The notes under the pieces: model-generated | Told to the model about the DNA's origin: nothing | Databases searched by the model: none | What the model saw: the letters and a program-made list of their open reading frames with translations, nothing else | Shown: piece by piece, positions 7,801-14,655 of the stretch | How the letters are laid out: the number at the start of each line of letters is the position of its first letter | Numbering within the stretch: position 1 is the first letter of the stretch | Made by a program: the position numbers and the translations under genes | NCBI GenBank assembly: GCA_017428805.1 | Contig: JAFRQC010000002.1 | Span: 1-16,744, forward strand | Direction: 5' to 3' | DNA from: Prevotella sp. | GTDB lineage: Bacteria; Bacteroidota; Bacteroidia; Bacteroidales; Bacteroidaceae | Length of the DNA: 16,744 nt

Positions 7801-7928
7801 AGGCGAACCAGATAGAGGTGGGCTACTCGAATAGCCGTACCTGTGAGATCGGTCTTGAGACGAACACAGGCATCCCCTATATGAACATCGTCTATCTGGT
7901 GAACATCTGCACCACGGCGAAGAAGTAA
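4893..7928 (+). CDS. FAD/4Fe-4S D-lactate dehydrogenase-like protein (YdiJ type)
   Basis: A 1011-residue, three-part oxidoreductase probably oxidising D-lactate or another 2-hydroxyacid and passing electrons to the membrane chain. Residues about 35-260 are a PCMH-type FAD-binding domain (GTSLSGQS at 71-78, PPDPASIG near 134-141). The FAD-oxidase C-terminal domain follows, with the HGTGRNMAP motif near 505. Two ferredoxin-like clusters come next: C599-x2-C602-x2-C605-x3-C609, and a variant second set C656-x5-C662-x3-C666-P. The C-terminal part has two CCG/heterodisulfide-reductase-type repeats, with Cys pairs at 827-828 and 943-944. Divergence from lctP favours lactate. YdiJ relatives include D-2-hydroxyglutarate dehydrogenases, so that substrate is an alternative. 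Oddity: residues about 97-108 come from a heptamer repeat absent in the usual motif order. No signal peptide or membrane helix is seen. Confidence 0.88.
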   Translation: MFNQFLSDLRQFMPSERIYTDELRTLGWGTDASFYRQIPKVVLRSDGEEEISKIVRLCQKYKLPFTFRAAGTSLSGQSCTDSVLIVAGKHWEKFELGDWSQESGVRSPNTIKLQPGIVGARVNQILKPYGRVFPPDPASIGSAMVGGIVINNASGMNCGVHANSDRMMVSARIILTDGTVLDTGDEASKEAFRKSHPDFLKKIEALRDKVRADKDLAERIAKKYSIKNVTGLNLRPLIAYDDPFDIIAHSMVGSEGTLAFLSEVTMKTLKDYPYKASAMVYFHTMKESCEAVVAMKKMKAGEDDLTYSAENLVVKSAEMLDYKSLSSVDDPVYLQYQKDVDAGKVAGADPGDYHNLTAILTETKGITHEQLLEKIEKIKECLSKFRLYIPAEFTEDPAVYGKYWAIRSGIFPSVGGTRPVGTSCLIEDVAFPIESLPEATVKLQKLIADHGYDDACIYGHAFEGNYHFILNQSFKSKDEVERYADMMRDVAKLVVEGYDGSLKAEHGTGRNMAPFVKYEWRDKAYEVMKELKQIFDPEGLLNQGVIFNDDPDCFIKCLKPLPVLDYDFKSVPDGGHYLMDPKLSTAKETIEQVKRANKCIECGFCEVNCMSCGLTLSSRMRIAVQREIRELEATGANPERAAKLRKQYKYYGDQTCATDGLCSTSCPMKINTGELTHLIRQLDMNNNTLGYQVGEFAANHMAGIKSGLRVVLDVAHMAHVTLGPKLMTTVCRTMNKMGLPLWTTAMPRKKRQPKKSDLTQFIIEKSIPQKEEEHSPLKVVYFPSCINQTMGQPKDGPMKHALVDEVIQLMAKAGYEVIFPEGMDRMCCGQIWESKGMLDIADRKSAELEQALWEASEHGKYPVLCAQSPCLHRMRKVMKKMKLYEPAEFIMTYLVDRLDFHPTDKRIALHLTCSTRQMGVDKDMIALAKLCSTNVFLPEGVGCCGFAGDRGFTFPELNKYGLRKLRPQIEANQIEVGYSNSRTCEIGLETNTGIPYMNIVYLVNICTTAKK
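5175..5214 (+). repeat. Heptamer tandem repeat inside the lactate dehydrogenase gene
   Basis: Units of 7 bp in register: GAGTTAG, GAGACTG, then GAGTCAG three times, then GAGTC. They encode about ELGDWSQESGVRSP (residues 95-108), between the FAD-binding GTSLSGQS motif and the IKLQPG motif. One unit gained or lost would frameshift the protein after about 100 residues. Confidence 0.9.
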
Positions 7929-7940
7929 TAGAGGCGGATC

Positions 7941-8023
7941 AGACCACCCCTACCCCCTCCCGCTCGGCTTTGCCGCTTGCTACCGAAGGGACGCAAGAAC
8001 TCAGGAGGGGAAAGCGGTGGGTT
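7941..8023. terminator. Imperfect stem-loop between convergent genes
   Basis: CCCCTCC (7954-7960) pairs with GGAGGGG (8004-8010), and the outer ACCACCCC (7943-7950) can pair partly with GGTGGGTT (8016-8023). A small CGGC-TTT-GCCG hairpin sits inside at 7965-7975. The structure lies between the converging lactate dehydrogenase and mscS genes, so it may terminate both. The right arm lies in the last codons of mscS. There is no clean U-run. Confidence 0.45.
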
Positions 8024-9149
8024 GGAAGATCTTCAGACCATACTCAGCACCAGCGGCATAGATGTACTCCATGATGTCGCTGGTGTCGTGTTCATAGGTG
8101 ATGGCATCCTGCGCCTTCAGCCAGAAGATGAACTCCAGGCAACAGCCTGTGGCCTGAGGTGTCTCGGCCTGCTTCACCAGACACGGACGGCTGTCGATGG
8201 TCTTCGGGTGCTGGGAGAGCCACTGCTCGATGTCGTGGCGGAAGCGCGTGATGTTCGTCGTGACCAGAGGGCGTTTATCCGGAGAATCCGGCGCCTCCGG
8301 GTTCTCCGTCACAATCGAGCTATAGTCATAATACACCCTCCTCACCTGTTTGCGTCCTTCGTTCTCCATCATCCCCTGCCAGTTCTGAAAGGAGCCGTCG
8401 ACGAGCGACTGCGGACTCAGTGTGACAACTGTATTGTCGAAGTTTCGCACCTTCACCATTGTCAGCGCAATCTCCTCCACCTTACCGTTGGCACCAGCCG
8501 AGGGTACGGTGATCCAATCACCGATGTGCAACATATCGTTGGACGTCAGACGGATGCCGGCCACCAGTCCTTTGATGGTGTCCTGGAAGGCGAGCATGAG
8601 GATGGCCGAGGCAGCACCCAGACCGGCAAAGAGCGTCGCAGGGTTCTTGTTGATGATGATGGCGACGACCACGATGACGCTGATAAAGATCATCAGGATT
8701 TTCAAAACTCCACAAATACTGTACAGATACTGCTGCTTCGACGAACGCTGGCCGTTCTCCAATAGTTTAAAGGAGTCGATGAACACGATGACGGTACGCA
8801 CCATCATCACGGTGAAGTAGATGGCCGTAAGCCGTCCGACGATATCCTCTACCTTCGGATATTCAAAGAACACCAACGGCAACAGCAGCCAGATGACGAT
8901 GGCCGGGATGATATGACAGGCCGACAACAGCACCCGACGGCTGAAGATGACATCGTCCCACTTCGCCTCCGTCTTGCTGGTGATCTTCAACAGCACAGGC
9001 ACGACAAACGTCCGGCAGAGCCACCCTGCCAGCCACGCCAGTATAAACGCCAGCACCACCAGAATGGCATATCTCACCGCAGGCACATAATCCCCTGGCA
9101 GTCCCATCCAGCCGATCAGACTCTCTATCATTGTTTTTATCTTTTCCAT
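8001..9149 (-). CDS. MscS-family mechanosensitive channel
   Basis: Inner-membrane small-conductance channel that relieves osmotic pressure. The 382 residues begin with hydrophobic helices at about 27-50, 72-95 and 105-125, then the pore-lining TM3 region with alternating Gly/Ala (LFAGLGAASAILMLAFQDTIKGLVAG). The beta domain follows, with MLHIGDWITV and the GKVEEIALTMVKVRNFDNTVVTLSP stretch, and then a cytoplasmic alpha/beta domain. The N-terminal helices before the pore and the large loop after the beta domain resemble the YbdG/medium-length group rather than the minimal MscS. The gene starts 15 nt after the dacB stop and is probably the last gene of a three-gene envelope operon. The final residues (PTAFPS) are encoded inside a stem-loop repeat. 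Confidence 0.9.
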   Translation of the reverse strand: MEKIKTMIESLIGWMGLPGDYVPAVRYAILVVLAFILAWLAGWLCRTFVVPVLLKITSKTEAKWDDVIFSRRVLLSACHIIPAIVIWLLLPLVFFEYPKVEDIVGRLTAIYFTVMMVRTVIVFIDSFKLLENGQRSSKQQYLYSICGVLKILMIFISVIVVVAIIINKNPATLFAGLGAASAILMLAFQDTIKGLVAGIRLTSNDMLHIGDWITVPSAGANGKVEEIALTMVKVRNFDNTVVTLSPQSLVDGSFQNWQGMMENEGRKQVRRVYYDYSSIVTENPEAPDSPDKRPLVTTNITRFRHDIEQWLSQHPKTIDSRPCLVKQAETPQATGCCLEFIFWLKAQDAITYEHDTSDIMEYIYAAGAEYGLKIFQPTAFPS

Positions 9150-9164
9150 ACTCTTTCTTTTTGT

Positions 9165-10391
9165 TTAGGGTTTACACATCGCCTCACAGACTTTGTCCTG
9201 GAAGTTACGCCCGTCGGCATTCTTCATCACACCCTGGTTGATGATGCAGAAAGCCAGCAGATGATTGTTGGCCGACCTGCAATAGCCCGCCAGCGACGAG
9301 ACACCTGACACCGTACCCGTCTTCGCGTGCACATTCTCAAACGCAAAACCCTTCGTCATACGTTTCTTCAACGTGCCATCTACACCTGCCACGGGGAGTG
9401 CAGGATAGAGCGCAGCCATCACGTCGCGCTTTAGATAGGCATAGCGTAGCAGACGGACCATCAGTTCCGGCGTCACGTAATTATACAACGACAGTCCGCT
9501 GCCGTCGGCGATACGATACTGTACGCCTGAGACGCCTGCCCTCGTCAACAGCTGTTTGATCAGCTGACGGGCGTGTGCCGCCTCTGCCGGACGCTTGCCG
9601 GTGGATGCTGCAATCTGGTAGAACATCGACTCGGCGTAGAGGTTGTCGCTCTCCTTCATCATCGGCTCCAGCACCTCACGGAGGGCATGGGAACGGGAAC
9701 AGACGAGCAGCACATCCTTATCCTTCGGGAGACGACCTGTGGAGACAGGAGCATCGACAAAGACGCCGCACTTCATCAACTCGTCCTTGAACTGACTGGC
9801 AAACTCATCCTTGCGAGATATCAACAAGGGTGTCAGCTGGGGGTTGTCGTCATCCCAGCACCAGCCCTCACCCAACAGTTGTTCCTCCTTGAAGGAGACG
9901 TCCTGCATAATACGGCCCCGGATGGTATCGACTCCTACCCGATGGAGCGTCTCGGCAAAGATGCGCATATCCGTCTCGTCGAAAAGCGGATCCATACCTC
10001 CCACGAGCCACACGTCGCCCGAGAGCACACCCTGGGTGATGGTGCCCTTATAATAGAGATAGGTACGATAGGCATAGCCGCTGCCCAGCAGGTCGAGGGC
10101 TGTGACAGACGTCAACAGTTTCATCGTTGAGGCAGGGCGCAGCGTCTGCTTGCCACCATAACTATAAAGCACGGAGTCGGCAGAGAGGTCATAGACCATC
10201 AGCCCGAGTTGTGTCCGCTCGAACAAGGTGTCTTTTACCAAACTGTCTAATCGTGTCTGTACGTTCACCGGCCAAGGCAGCACCACCTCGGCCGTGTCTT
10301 GTCGCAACAGCGACACTTCAGGCAACGTCTGTGCCTGCATAGCAAAGCACTGGCTCCACGCCAGTGCCATCATCAAAAATATCTTTTTCAC
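9165..10391 (-). CDS. dacB: D-alanyl-D-alanine carboxypeptidase / PBP4 (S13 family)
   Basis: Periplasmic penicillin-binding protein that trims or cleaves peptidoglycan cross-links. The 408 residues start with a signal peptide (KKIF followed by a hydrophobic run, probable cleavage after AMQA near residue 20). The three active-site motifs are present: S88-T-M-K91 (in LRPASTMKLL), SDN in KESDNLYAES, and KTG in VHAKTGTVSG. The length is at the short end of the S13 family, so the inserted domain between motifs is small. The start codon is a GTG at 10391 that falls inside an octamer repeat; it is preferred because the downstream ATG codons would remove the basic residues of the signal peptide. The frame is closed by a TAA a few codons upstream. 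It lies between the CarboxypepD_reg-like gene and mscS. Confidence 0.92.
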   Translation of the reverse strand: MKKIFLMMALAWSQCFAMQAQTLPEVSLLRQDTAEVVLPWPVNVQTRLDSLVKDTLFERTQLGLMVYDLSADSVLYSYGGKQTLRPASTMKLLTSVTALDLLGSGYAYRTYLYYKGTITQGVLSGDVWLVGGMDPLFDETDMRIFAETLHRVGVDTIRGRIMQDVSFKEEQLLGEGWCWDDDNPQLTPLLISRKDEFASQFKDELMKCGVFVDAPVSTGRLPKDKDVLLVCSRSHALREVLEPMMKESDNLYAESMFYQIAASTGKRPAEAAHARQLIKQLLTRAGVSGVQYRIADGSGLSLYNYVTPELMVRLLRYAYLKRDVMAALYPALPVAGVDGTLKKRMTKGFAFENVHAKTGTVSGVSSLAGYCRSANNHLLAFCIINQGVMKNADGRNFQDKVCEAMCKP

Positions 10392-10445
10392 TTTTTTACC
10401 TTTTTACTTTTTTACCTTTTTACCTTTTCACTTTTTCACCTTTAA
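10390..10445. repeat. Octamer tandem repeat filling a gene spacer
   Basis: Seven 8-bp units in perfect register on the plus strand: ACTTTTTT, ACCTTTTT, ACTTTTTT, ACCTTTTT, ACCTTTTC, ACTTTTTC, ACCTTTAA. They occupy the entire spacer between the stop of the CarboxypepD_reg-like gene and the GTG start of dacB, which is itself part of the pattern. On the transcribed strand they read as A-rich units of the type GGTAAAAA or AGTAAAAA, possibly serving as an A-rich translation leader. Confidence 0.88.
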
Positions 10446-11660
10446 TTAGTTCCTCCTGTACCTCGACACCAGTCTCTTGATGGCCTTGTCGAGCGACTCT
10501 GAAGGTTCGATGATATTATAGTTTCTCCAATACTCGGGATCCAGGAAGTACTCCACCTTGTCGTAGTAGGCATCCTGGGAGTCGAACGAATTGCGGCTCG
10601 CGATAGGCTTCACATCATCCGACTGACTGTCGGTGACAGCCATCTCACAAGTGGCGGTAAACGATGTCGAGAACAGTTTCCGTTTCCAGTCGCAGTTGAA
10701 GCGGAAGATGTTACGCAGATAACTGATACGCGTCACACCGTCATCATAGCGATAGTCCACGACGGTTGACAACTCACGCGGCTTGAACCTGACGCCGAAG
10801 GGTTTCTTCACGAGCATCGTCTGCGTCGCTTTGTCCTTGTCACGCATATCGAGGTCGAGTTCGATACGGGTGAACGCCAGGCGCTCAGCGTCGATATACA
10901 ACTTACCGTGGTAGAGGGCGTAGGTCGTCACCAGCGACGGCTCCATCAGCACCACATACTGCTGACGGTCGTTGATGTATTCAGACGTGCCCATCGAGAA
11001 GTCGTAGTTGTCGAGGTCTTCCTTGTTCAGCAGGAACTCACGGTTCTTCACCAGATCCATAAGCACCGCCTGCACAGGACCGCCTGCCACCTTGATACCC
11101 AGCGTGTCGCCCGTCTTCTGACTGAGCAGCCGACGACCCTTGACGATGGCCACACGGTCGCGCGTCGTACCACGGTCATAGGGTGTCTTATACATATCCT
11201 CCACACCCTCGGCCACGTAGATATAGTGTTTGCGCTTCATCGCCGTCTCACGGTAGAAGCCTTTCAGCAGCTCGGGCACCTTGCTGTAATTCTCTGGGAT
11301 CTTGTCGATGGCGATATTCACCAGTTCACGGGGATTATAGTTCTGGACAACAATCTCGCGCAACTGGATCGTTGTCGGTTCCAGACGGATTTGCAGACCT
11401 TCCGTCTTGCCTTCCTTCAACGTCAGACGCTGCGTCTTATATCCCAGATGGGAGATGTTCACGGCCTTCGGCATCTCGTTCAACTTCAACGAGAAGTCAC
11501 CGTCTTCGTTCGTCACCACGGAAATACGACCGGCTGATATGCTCACCTGCCGTAAGGGGTCGCCCGTCTTCTGGTCGACCACCACACCACTGACCACTAC
11601 CTGCTGGGCCATCATCGCCAGCGGAGCCAGTAACATGAGTATGAGTACAAGTCTTTTCAT
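10446..11660 (-). CDS. Exported CarboxypepD_reg-like domain protein
   Basis: A Bacteroidetes envelope protein of about 404 residues with a signal peptide (MKRLVLILMLLAPLAMMAQQ, cleavage near residue 19). Residues about 20-110 form a CarboxypepD_reg-like beta-sandwich: VSGVVVDQKTGDPL, then a VVTNEDGDFSL turn and HLGYKT. This domain is common at the N-terminus of TonB-dependent receptors, but no plug or barrel follows. Instead there is a region of about 290 residues typical of stand-alone proteins of this type (YNPRELVNIAIDKIPENY, then LLKGFYRE, then YIYVAEGV). I can name no enzymatic function. I chose ATG 11660 over an upstream ATG at 11720 because it begins the signal peptide and because a -7 element lies 26 nt upstream. 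It is the first gene of an operon with dacB and mscS. Confidence 0.85.
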   Translation of the reverse strand: MKRLVLILMLLAPLAMMAQQVVVSGVVVDQKTGDPLRQVSISAGRISVVTNEDGDFSLKLNEMPKAVNISHLGYKTQRLTLKEGKTEGLQIRLEPTTIQLREIVVQNYNPRELVNIAIDKIPENYSKVPELLKGFYRETAMKRKHYIYVAEGVEDMYKTPYDRGTTRDRVAIVKGRRLLSQKTGDTLGIKVAGGPVQAVLMDLVKNREFLLNKEDLDNYDFSMGTSEYINDRQQYVVLMEPSLVTTYALYHGKLYIDAERLAFTRIELDLDMRDKDKATQTMLVKKPFGVRFKPRELSTVVDYRYDDGVTRISYLRNIFRFNCDWKRKLFSTSFTATCEMAVTDSQSDDVKPIASRNSFDSQDAYYDKVEYFLDPEYWRNYNIIEPSESLDKAIKRLVSRYRRN

Positions 11661-11685
11661 CGTCGTTCTGGTCTTGGTTCTGGTG

Positions 11686-11693
11686 CAAAGATA
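11686..11693 (-). promoter_or_regulatory. Candidate -7 element for the envelope operon
   Basis: The minus strand reads TATCTTTG (TAnnTTTG). It implies a start near 11679 and a leader of about 19 nt before ATG 11660. Upstream TTTG copies on minus lie in the left arm of the inverted repeat. Confidence 0.6.
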
Positions 11694-11706
11694 ATAAAAA
11701 ATTGAA

Positions 11707-11767
11707 CACAAAGGACACAAAGCACACGAAATTTATCATTTTTTTAGTGTCCTTTGTGTCCTTTGTG
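11707..11767. repeat. 21-bp inverted repeat between divergent promoters
   Basis: The left arm 11707-11727 and the right arm 11747-11767 are reverse complements with one mismatch. Each arm is built from 9-bp units (CACAAAGGA type; GTGTCCTTT in reverse), and the 19-nt loop is A/T only except for one G and one C. The arms cover the -33 regions of the outward promoters for the envelope operon and nadB. Confidence 0.85.
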
Positions 11768-11779
11768 AATAAAAATGCC

Positions 11780-11787
11780 TATCTTTG
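11780..11787 (+). promoter_or_regulatory. Candidate -7 element for nadB
   Basis: TATCTTTG matches TAnnTTTG. The predicted start near 11794 gives a leader of about 20 nt to ATG 11814. TTTG copies at 11753 and 11762 in the repeat arm are candidate -33 elements. Confidence 0.6.
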
Positions 11788-11813
11788 CAGCAGAATAACA
11801 AAAAGTGTCAAGT

Positions 11814-13403
11814 ATGGTTTACAAATACGACTTCCTCGTGATCGGTGCCGGTGTGGCTGGCATGAGTTACGCCCTGAAGGTGGCGAAGGCCAACAAGGGC
11901 AAAGTGTGTATGATCTGCAAGACGTCCCTCGACGAGGCCAACACCTCGTTCGCACAGGGCGGCGTCGCCTCAGTGACGAACATGAAGGTGGACACCTTCG
12001 ACAAGCATATCGCCGACACCATCATCGCCGGCGACTACATCTCCGACCGCAAGGCCGTGGAACAGGTGGTGCGCATGGCACCCGAGCAGATACAGGAGCT
12101 CGTGAAGTGGGGCGTGAACTTCGACAAGAAAGACGACGGCACCTTCGACCTGCACCGTGAGGGCGGACACTCCGAGTTCCGCATCCTCCACCATGCCGAC
12201 GACACGGGTGCCGAGATTCAGCGCGGACTGATGGAGGCCGTGAAGAACGATCCCAACATCGACATCATGGAGAACCACTTCGCCGTGGAGATCATCACCC
12301 AGCACCACCTCGGCGTGCGCGTCACCCGCCGCTCGCCTTACATCCAGTGCTACGGTGCCTACGTGCTTAATCCCAAGACGCAGAAAGTGGACACCTATCT
12401 GGCGAAGGTCACCGTCATGTGTACGGGAGGCTGCGGGGCTGTCTATCTGACCACCTCGAACCCCGTCATCGCCACAGGCGACGGCATCGCCATGGTCTAT
12501 CGCGCCAAGGGAACGGTACAGGACATGGAGTTCGTGCAGTTCCACCCGACGGTGCTCCATAACCCCAACGAGACACACCCCGCCTACCTCATCACCGAGG
12601 CCATGCGCGGCTATGGCGGCATCCTGAAACTGCCCAACGGCGAGGAGTTCATGCAGAAATACGACGAACGCCTCTCGCTGGCACCCCGTGACATCGTCGC
12701 CCGTGCCATCGATAAGGAGATGAAAATCCACGGTATCGACCACGTCTGCCTCGACGTCACCCATAAGGATCCCGACGAGACGCGCCATCACTTCCCCAAC
12801 ATCTACCAGAAGTGCCTCTCGATGGGTATCGACATCACCACCGACTATATCCCCGTGCGCCCTGCCGCCCACTATATGTGCGGAGGCATCAAGGTGGATC
12901 TCAACGGTCAGACCAGCATCGAACGCCTCTATGCTCTCGGCGAATGTTCCTGCACTGGTCTGCACGGCGGTAACCGTCTGGCATCGAACTCTCTCATCGA
13001 GGCCGTCGTCTATGCAGAGACCGCTGCCCGCGACTCGCTCAAGCACGTTGACCTCTACGACTTCAACGACCAGGTGCCCAAATGGAACGATGAGGGAACG
13101 ATGACCAACGAGGAGAAGGTGCTCATCACTCAGAGTGTCCGTGAGGTGAACCAGATCATGGCCAACTACGTGGGTATCGTGCGCTCAGATCTCCGTCTGC
13201 ACCGTGCCTGGGACCGTCTCGATATGCTCTACGAGGAAACGGAGAACCTCTTCAAGCGCGTGAAGGCTTCGAAGGACATCTGCGAACTCCGCAACATGAT
13301 CAACGTGGGCTATCTCATCACCCGCTTCGCCCTTGAACGCAAGGAGAGCCGTGGCCTCCACTTCACCACCGACTACCCCGTCCACGCCTACGACAAAAAA
13401 TAA
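11814..13403 (+). CDS. nadB: L-aspartate oxidase NadB
   Basis: FAD enzyme that oxidises L-aspartate to iminoaspartate, the first step of de novo NAD synthesis. The protein is about 529 residues. It opens with a Rossmann dinucleotide motif (FLVIGAGVAGMSYAL), followed by SFAQGGVASV, the active-site-type HREGGHSEFRILH segment, EFVQFHPT, EAMRGYGGIL, and the C-terminal FAD-contact LGECSCTGLHGGNRLASNSLIEA. The SdhA/FrdA relatives share these features, but the short length, the GGHSEFRILH form and the lack of sdhB/C genes nearby point to NadB. nadA and nadC are not in the window. The ATG at 11814 is preferred over a GTG at 11805 because it is closest to the FAD motif and fits the promoter. It converges with the AAA ATPase, leaving 10 nt between stop codons. 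Confidence 0.92.
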   Translation: MVYKYDFLVIGAGVAGMSYALKVAKANKGKVCMICKTSLDEANTSFAQGGVASVTNMKVDTFDKHIADTIIAGDYISDRKAVEQVVRMAPEQIQELVKWGVNFDKKDDGTFDLHREGGHSEFRILHHADDTGAEIQRGLMEAVKNDPNIDIMENHFAVEIITQHHLGVRVTRRSPYIQCYGAYVLNPKTQKVDTYLAKVTVMCTGGCGAVYLTTSNPVIATGDGIAMVYRAKGTVQDMEFVQFHPTVLHNPNETHPAYLITEAMRGYGGILKLPNGEEFMQKYDERLSLAPRDIVARAIDKEMKIHGIDHVCLDVTHKDPDETRHHFPNIYQKCLSMGIDITTDYIPVRPAAHYMCGGIKVDLNGQTSIERLYALGECSCTGLHGGNRLASNSLIEAVVYAETAARDSLKHVDLYDFNDQVPKWNDEGTMTNEEKVLITQSVREVNQIMANYVGIVRSDLRLHRAWDRLDMLYEETENLFKRVKASKDICELRNMINVGYLITRFALERKESRGLHFTTDYPVHAYDKK

Positions 13404-13422
13404 AATTTCAAGTTTAGAAATT
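13404..13422. terminator. Weak hairpin between convergent genes
   Basis: AATTTC (13404-13409) pairs with GAAATT (13417-13422) around a 7-nt loop, overlapping the stop end of the ATPase gene. It is short and A/T-rich, so terminator function is only possible. Confidence 0.25.
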
Positions 13423-14556
13423 CTTGACCAACCAGATGGCAAAGAACAAGTCATAAACTTTATACACTCCTTTGTCCTGGGTAAGCAATCCTTTGTCGAT
13501 CAATGCCGGGATGGCTGATTTGACGGAATTGGGTGATGCTAAGCCATGGCGCTTTGTGAAGTTGCCACTTGTCACGTTTTCCGCAATTCCGTCCTTGGCT
13601 ACGGCAATCAGTACACGGCTCTGCTTTTCGGGCAGCTGGTACATCAGATCTTCATAGATAGTAGATGAAACGGCAATAATCTCATCTACGGCAATATTGA
13701 CGTCTTCCACTGTGCACAAGGAGCCAACCTCTGTCCTGCTGAACAATTCATTCATGACTCGCTGCATATAATAGGTAACACCATCGAACTGATTGTATAG
13801 GCGGCTGACGACAGCATCGTCCAAGTTCTTACCACGTTTCTTGAAATGAGAGATGCAGAAATCCGAATACCGCTCTAATGGCAGACGATTCAGATGATAA
13901 AGCGTGACACTCTGATAGAATGGTCGTGCAGGCGAAGTGAATATAGCACCCATCAGCTGCCTTCTGGAACCAGAAAACACGAAATGGGCATTACTGCAAT
14001 ACTGCACATGGGTACGAAGCTCTGCTTCGATGTTCGGATCACCGTACTTTGTTATTTGCTGGAATTCGTCGATTGCCACCAGACAAGGGCGATCTGCGCT
14101 CTTCAGATAGGTGAATATTTCATCAAGCGTTGCTGTCGGAGAATTAATATCGCCAACACTCATCGTCCAAGACGGCTGTCCGTTGATATCGAAAGATATG
14201 CCGGAACGTACCGACGAAAGAATCGCAAGAAACTTCTCCCACGCTTTCTTTCCCTTTGGTTTCAAGGTTTCGAGAATGGCACTACCAAGTTTTGCTACCA
14301 TCTCGGCTACAGTCTTGGTGGAATAGATGTCGACGATAAATGTATAGTAATTGTCAGATATGATCTTCTGTGAAAAGCAATGTCTCAGCAAATCGCTCTT
14401 ACCATATCTGCGAGGTGAAATCAGGGCTACATTGTTACCATTGGTCAAAAAGCGGGTGATGTCCTGAGTCTCTTTCTCCCTATCACAAAAAAATTCCGCT
14501 CCTGCATAACCTGTAGTTACGAAGGGATTGTCGATCTTTACTTTATCCTTTGCCAT
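13414..14556 (-). CDS. Archaeal-type AAA ATPase (ATPase_2-like)
   Basis: A 380-residue ATP-binding protein of the AAA/STAND-like group often found as lone genes in Prevotella and Bacteroides. Walker A is SPRRYGKSDLLRH (near 46-58), Walker B is CLVAIDEFQQI, and the sensor-like strand is FVFSGSRRQLM. The lid region follows (LPLERYSDFCISHF, then YNQFDGVTYYMQRVMNEL), then a C-terminal winged-helix-like part ending YKVYDLFFAIWLVKNF. Such a C-terminus often contacts DNA or a nuclease partner, but none is encoded here. The cellular role of the family is not settled. The gene is visibly A/T-richer than nadB and has its own TAnnTTTG element, which suggests independent acquisition. No nuclease domain (DUF234/PD-DExK) is present in this protein. 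Confidence 0.88.
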   Translation of the reverse strand: MAKDKVKIDNPFVTTGYAGAEFFCDREKETQDITRFLTNGNNVALISPRRYGKSDLLRHCFSQKIISDNYYTFIVDIYSTKTVAEMVAKLGSAILETLKPKGKKAWEKFLAILSSVRSGISFDINGQPSWTMSVGDINSPTATLDEIFTYLKSADRPCLVAIDEFQQITKYGDPNIEAELRTHVQYCSNAHFVFSGSRRQLMGAIFTSPARPFYQSVTLYHLNRLPLERYSDFCISHFKKRGKNLDDAVVSRLYNQFDGVTYYMQRVMNELFSRTEVGSLCTVEDVNIAVDEIIAVSSTIYEDLMYQLPEKQSRVLIAVAKDGIAENVTSGNFTKRHGLASPNSVKSAIPALIDKGLLTQDKGVYKVYDLFFAIWLVKNF

Positions 14557-14577
14557 AAGCCGTCATATTTCATGCAG

Positions 14578-14585
14578 CAAAGATA
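14578..14585 (-). promoter_or_regulatory. Candidate -7 element for the AAA ATPase
   Basis: The minus strand reads TATCTTTG. The start would be near 14571, about 15 nt before the ATG at 14556. Confidence 0.55.
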
Positions 14586-14655
14586 CTATTTTTCCATAAA
14601 ACGGAAATCATAAAATGGAAAAAGATACGTTATTTAGCATTTTTTATGAAATTTC

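Noticed and set aside
11805..11813. Upstream GTG start for nadB
   Set aside because: It would add only three residues; the ATG at 11814 fits the promoter position and the usual distance to the FAD motif.
11970..13046. Long open frame on the minus strand opposite nadB
   Set aside because: It lies wholly within nadB, whose protein matches its family end to end; G/C-rich third positions create long antisense frames.
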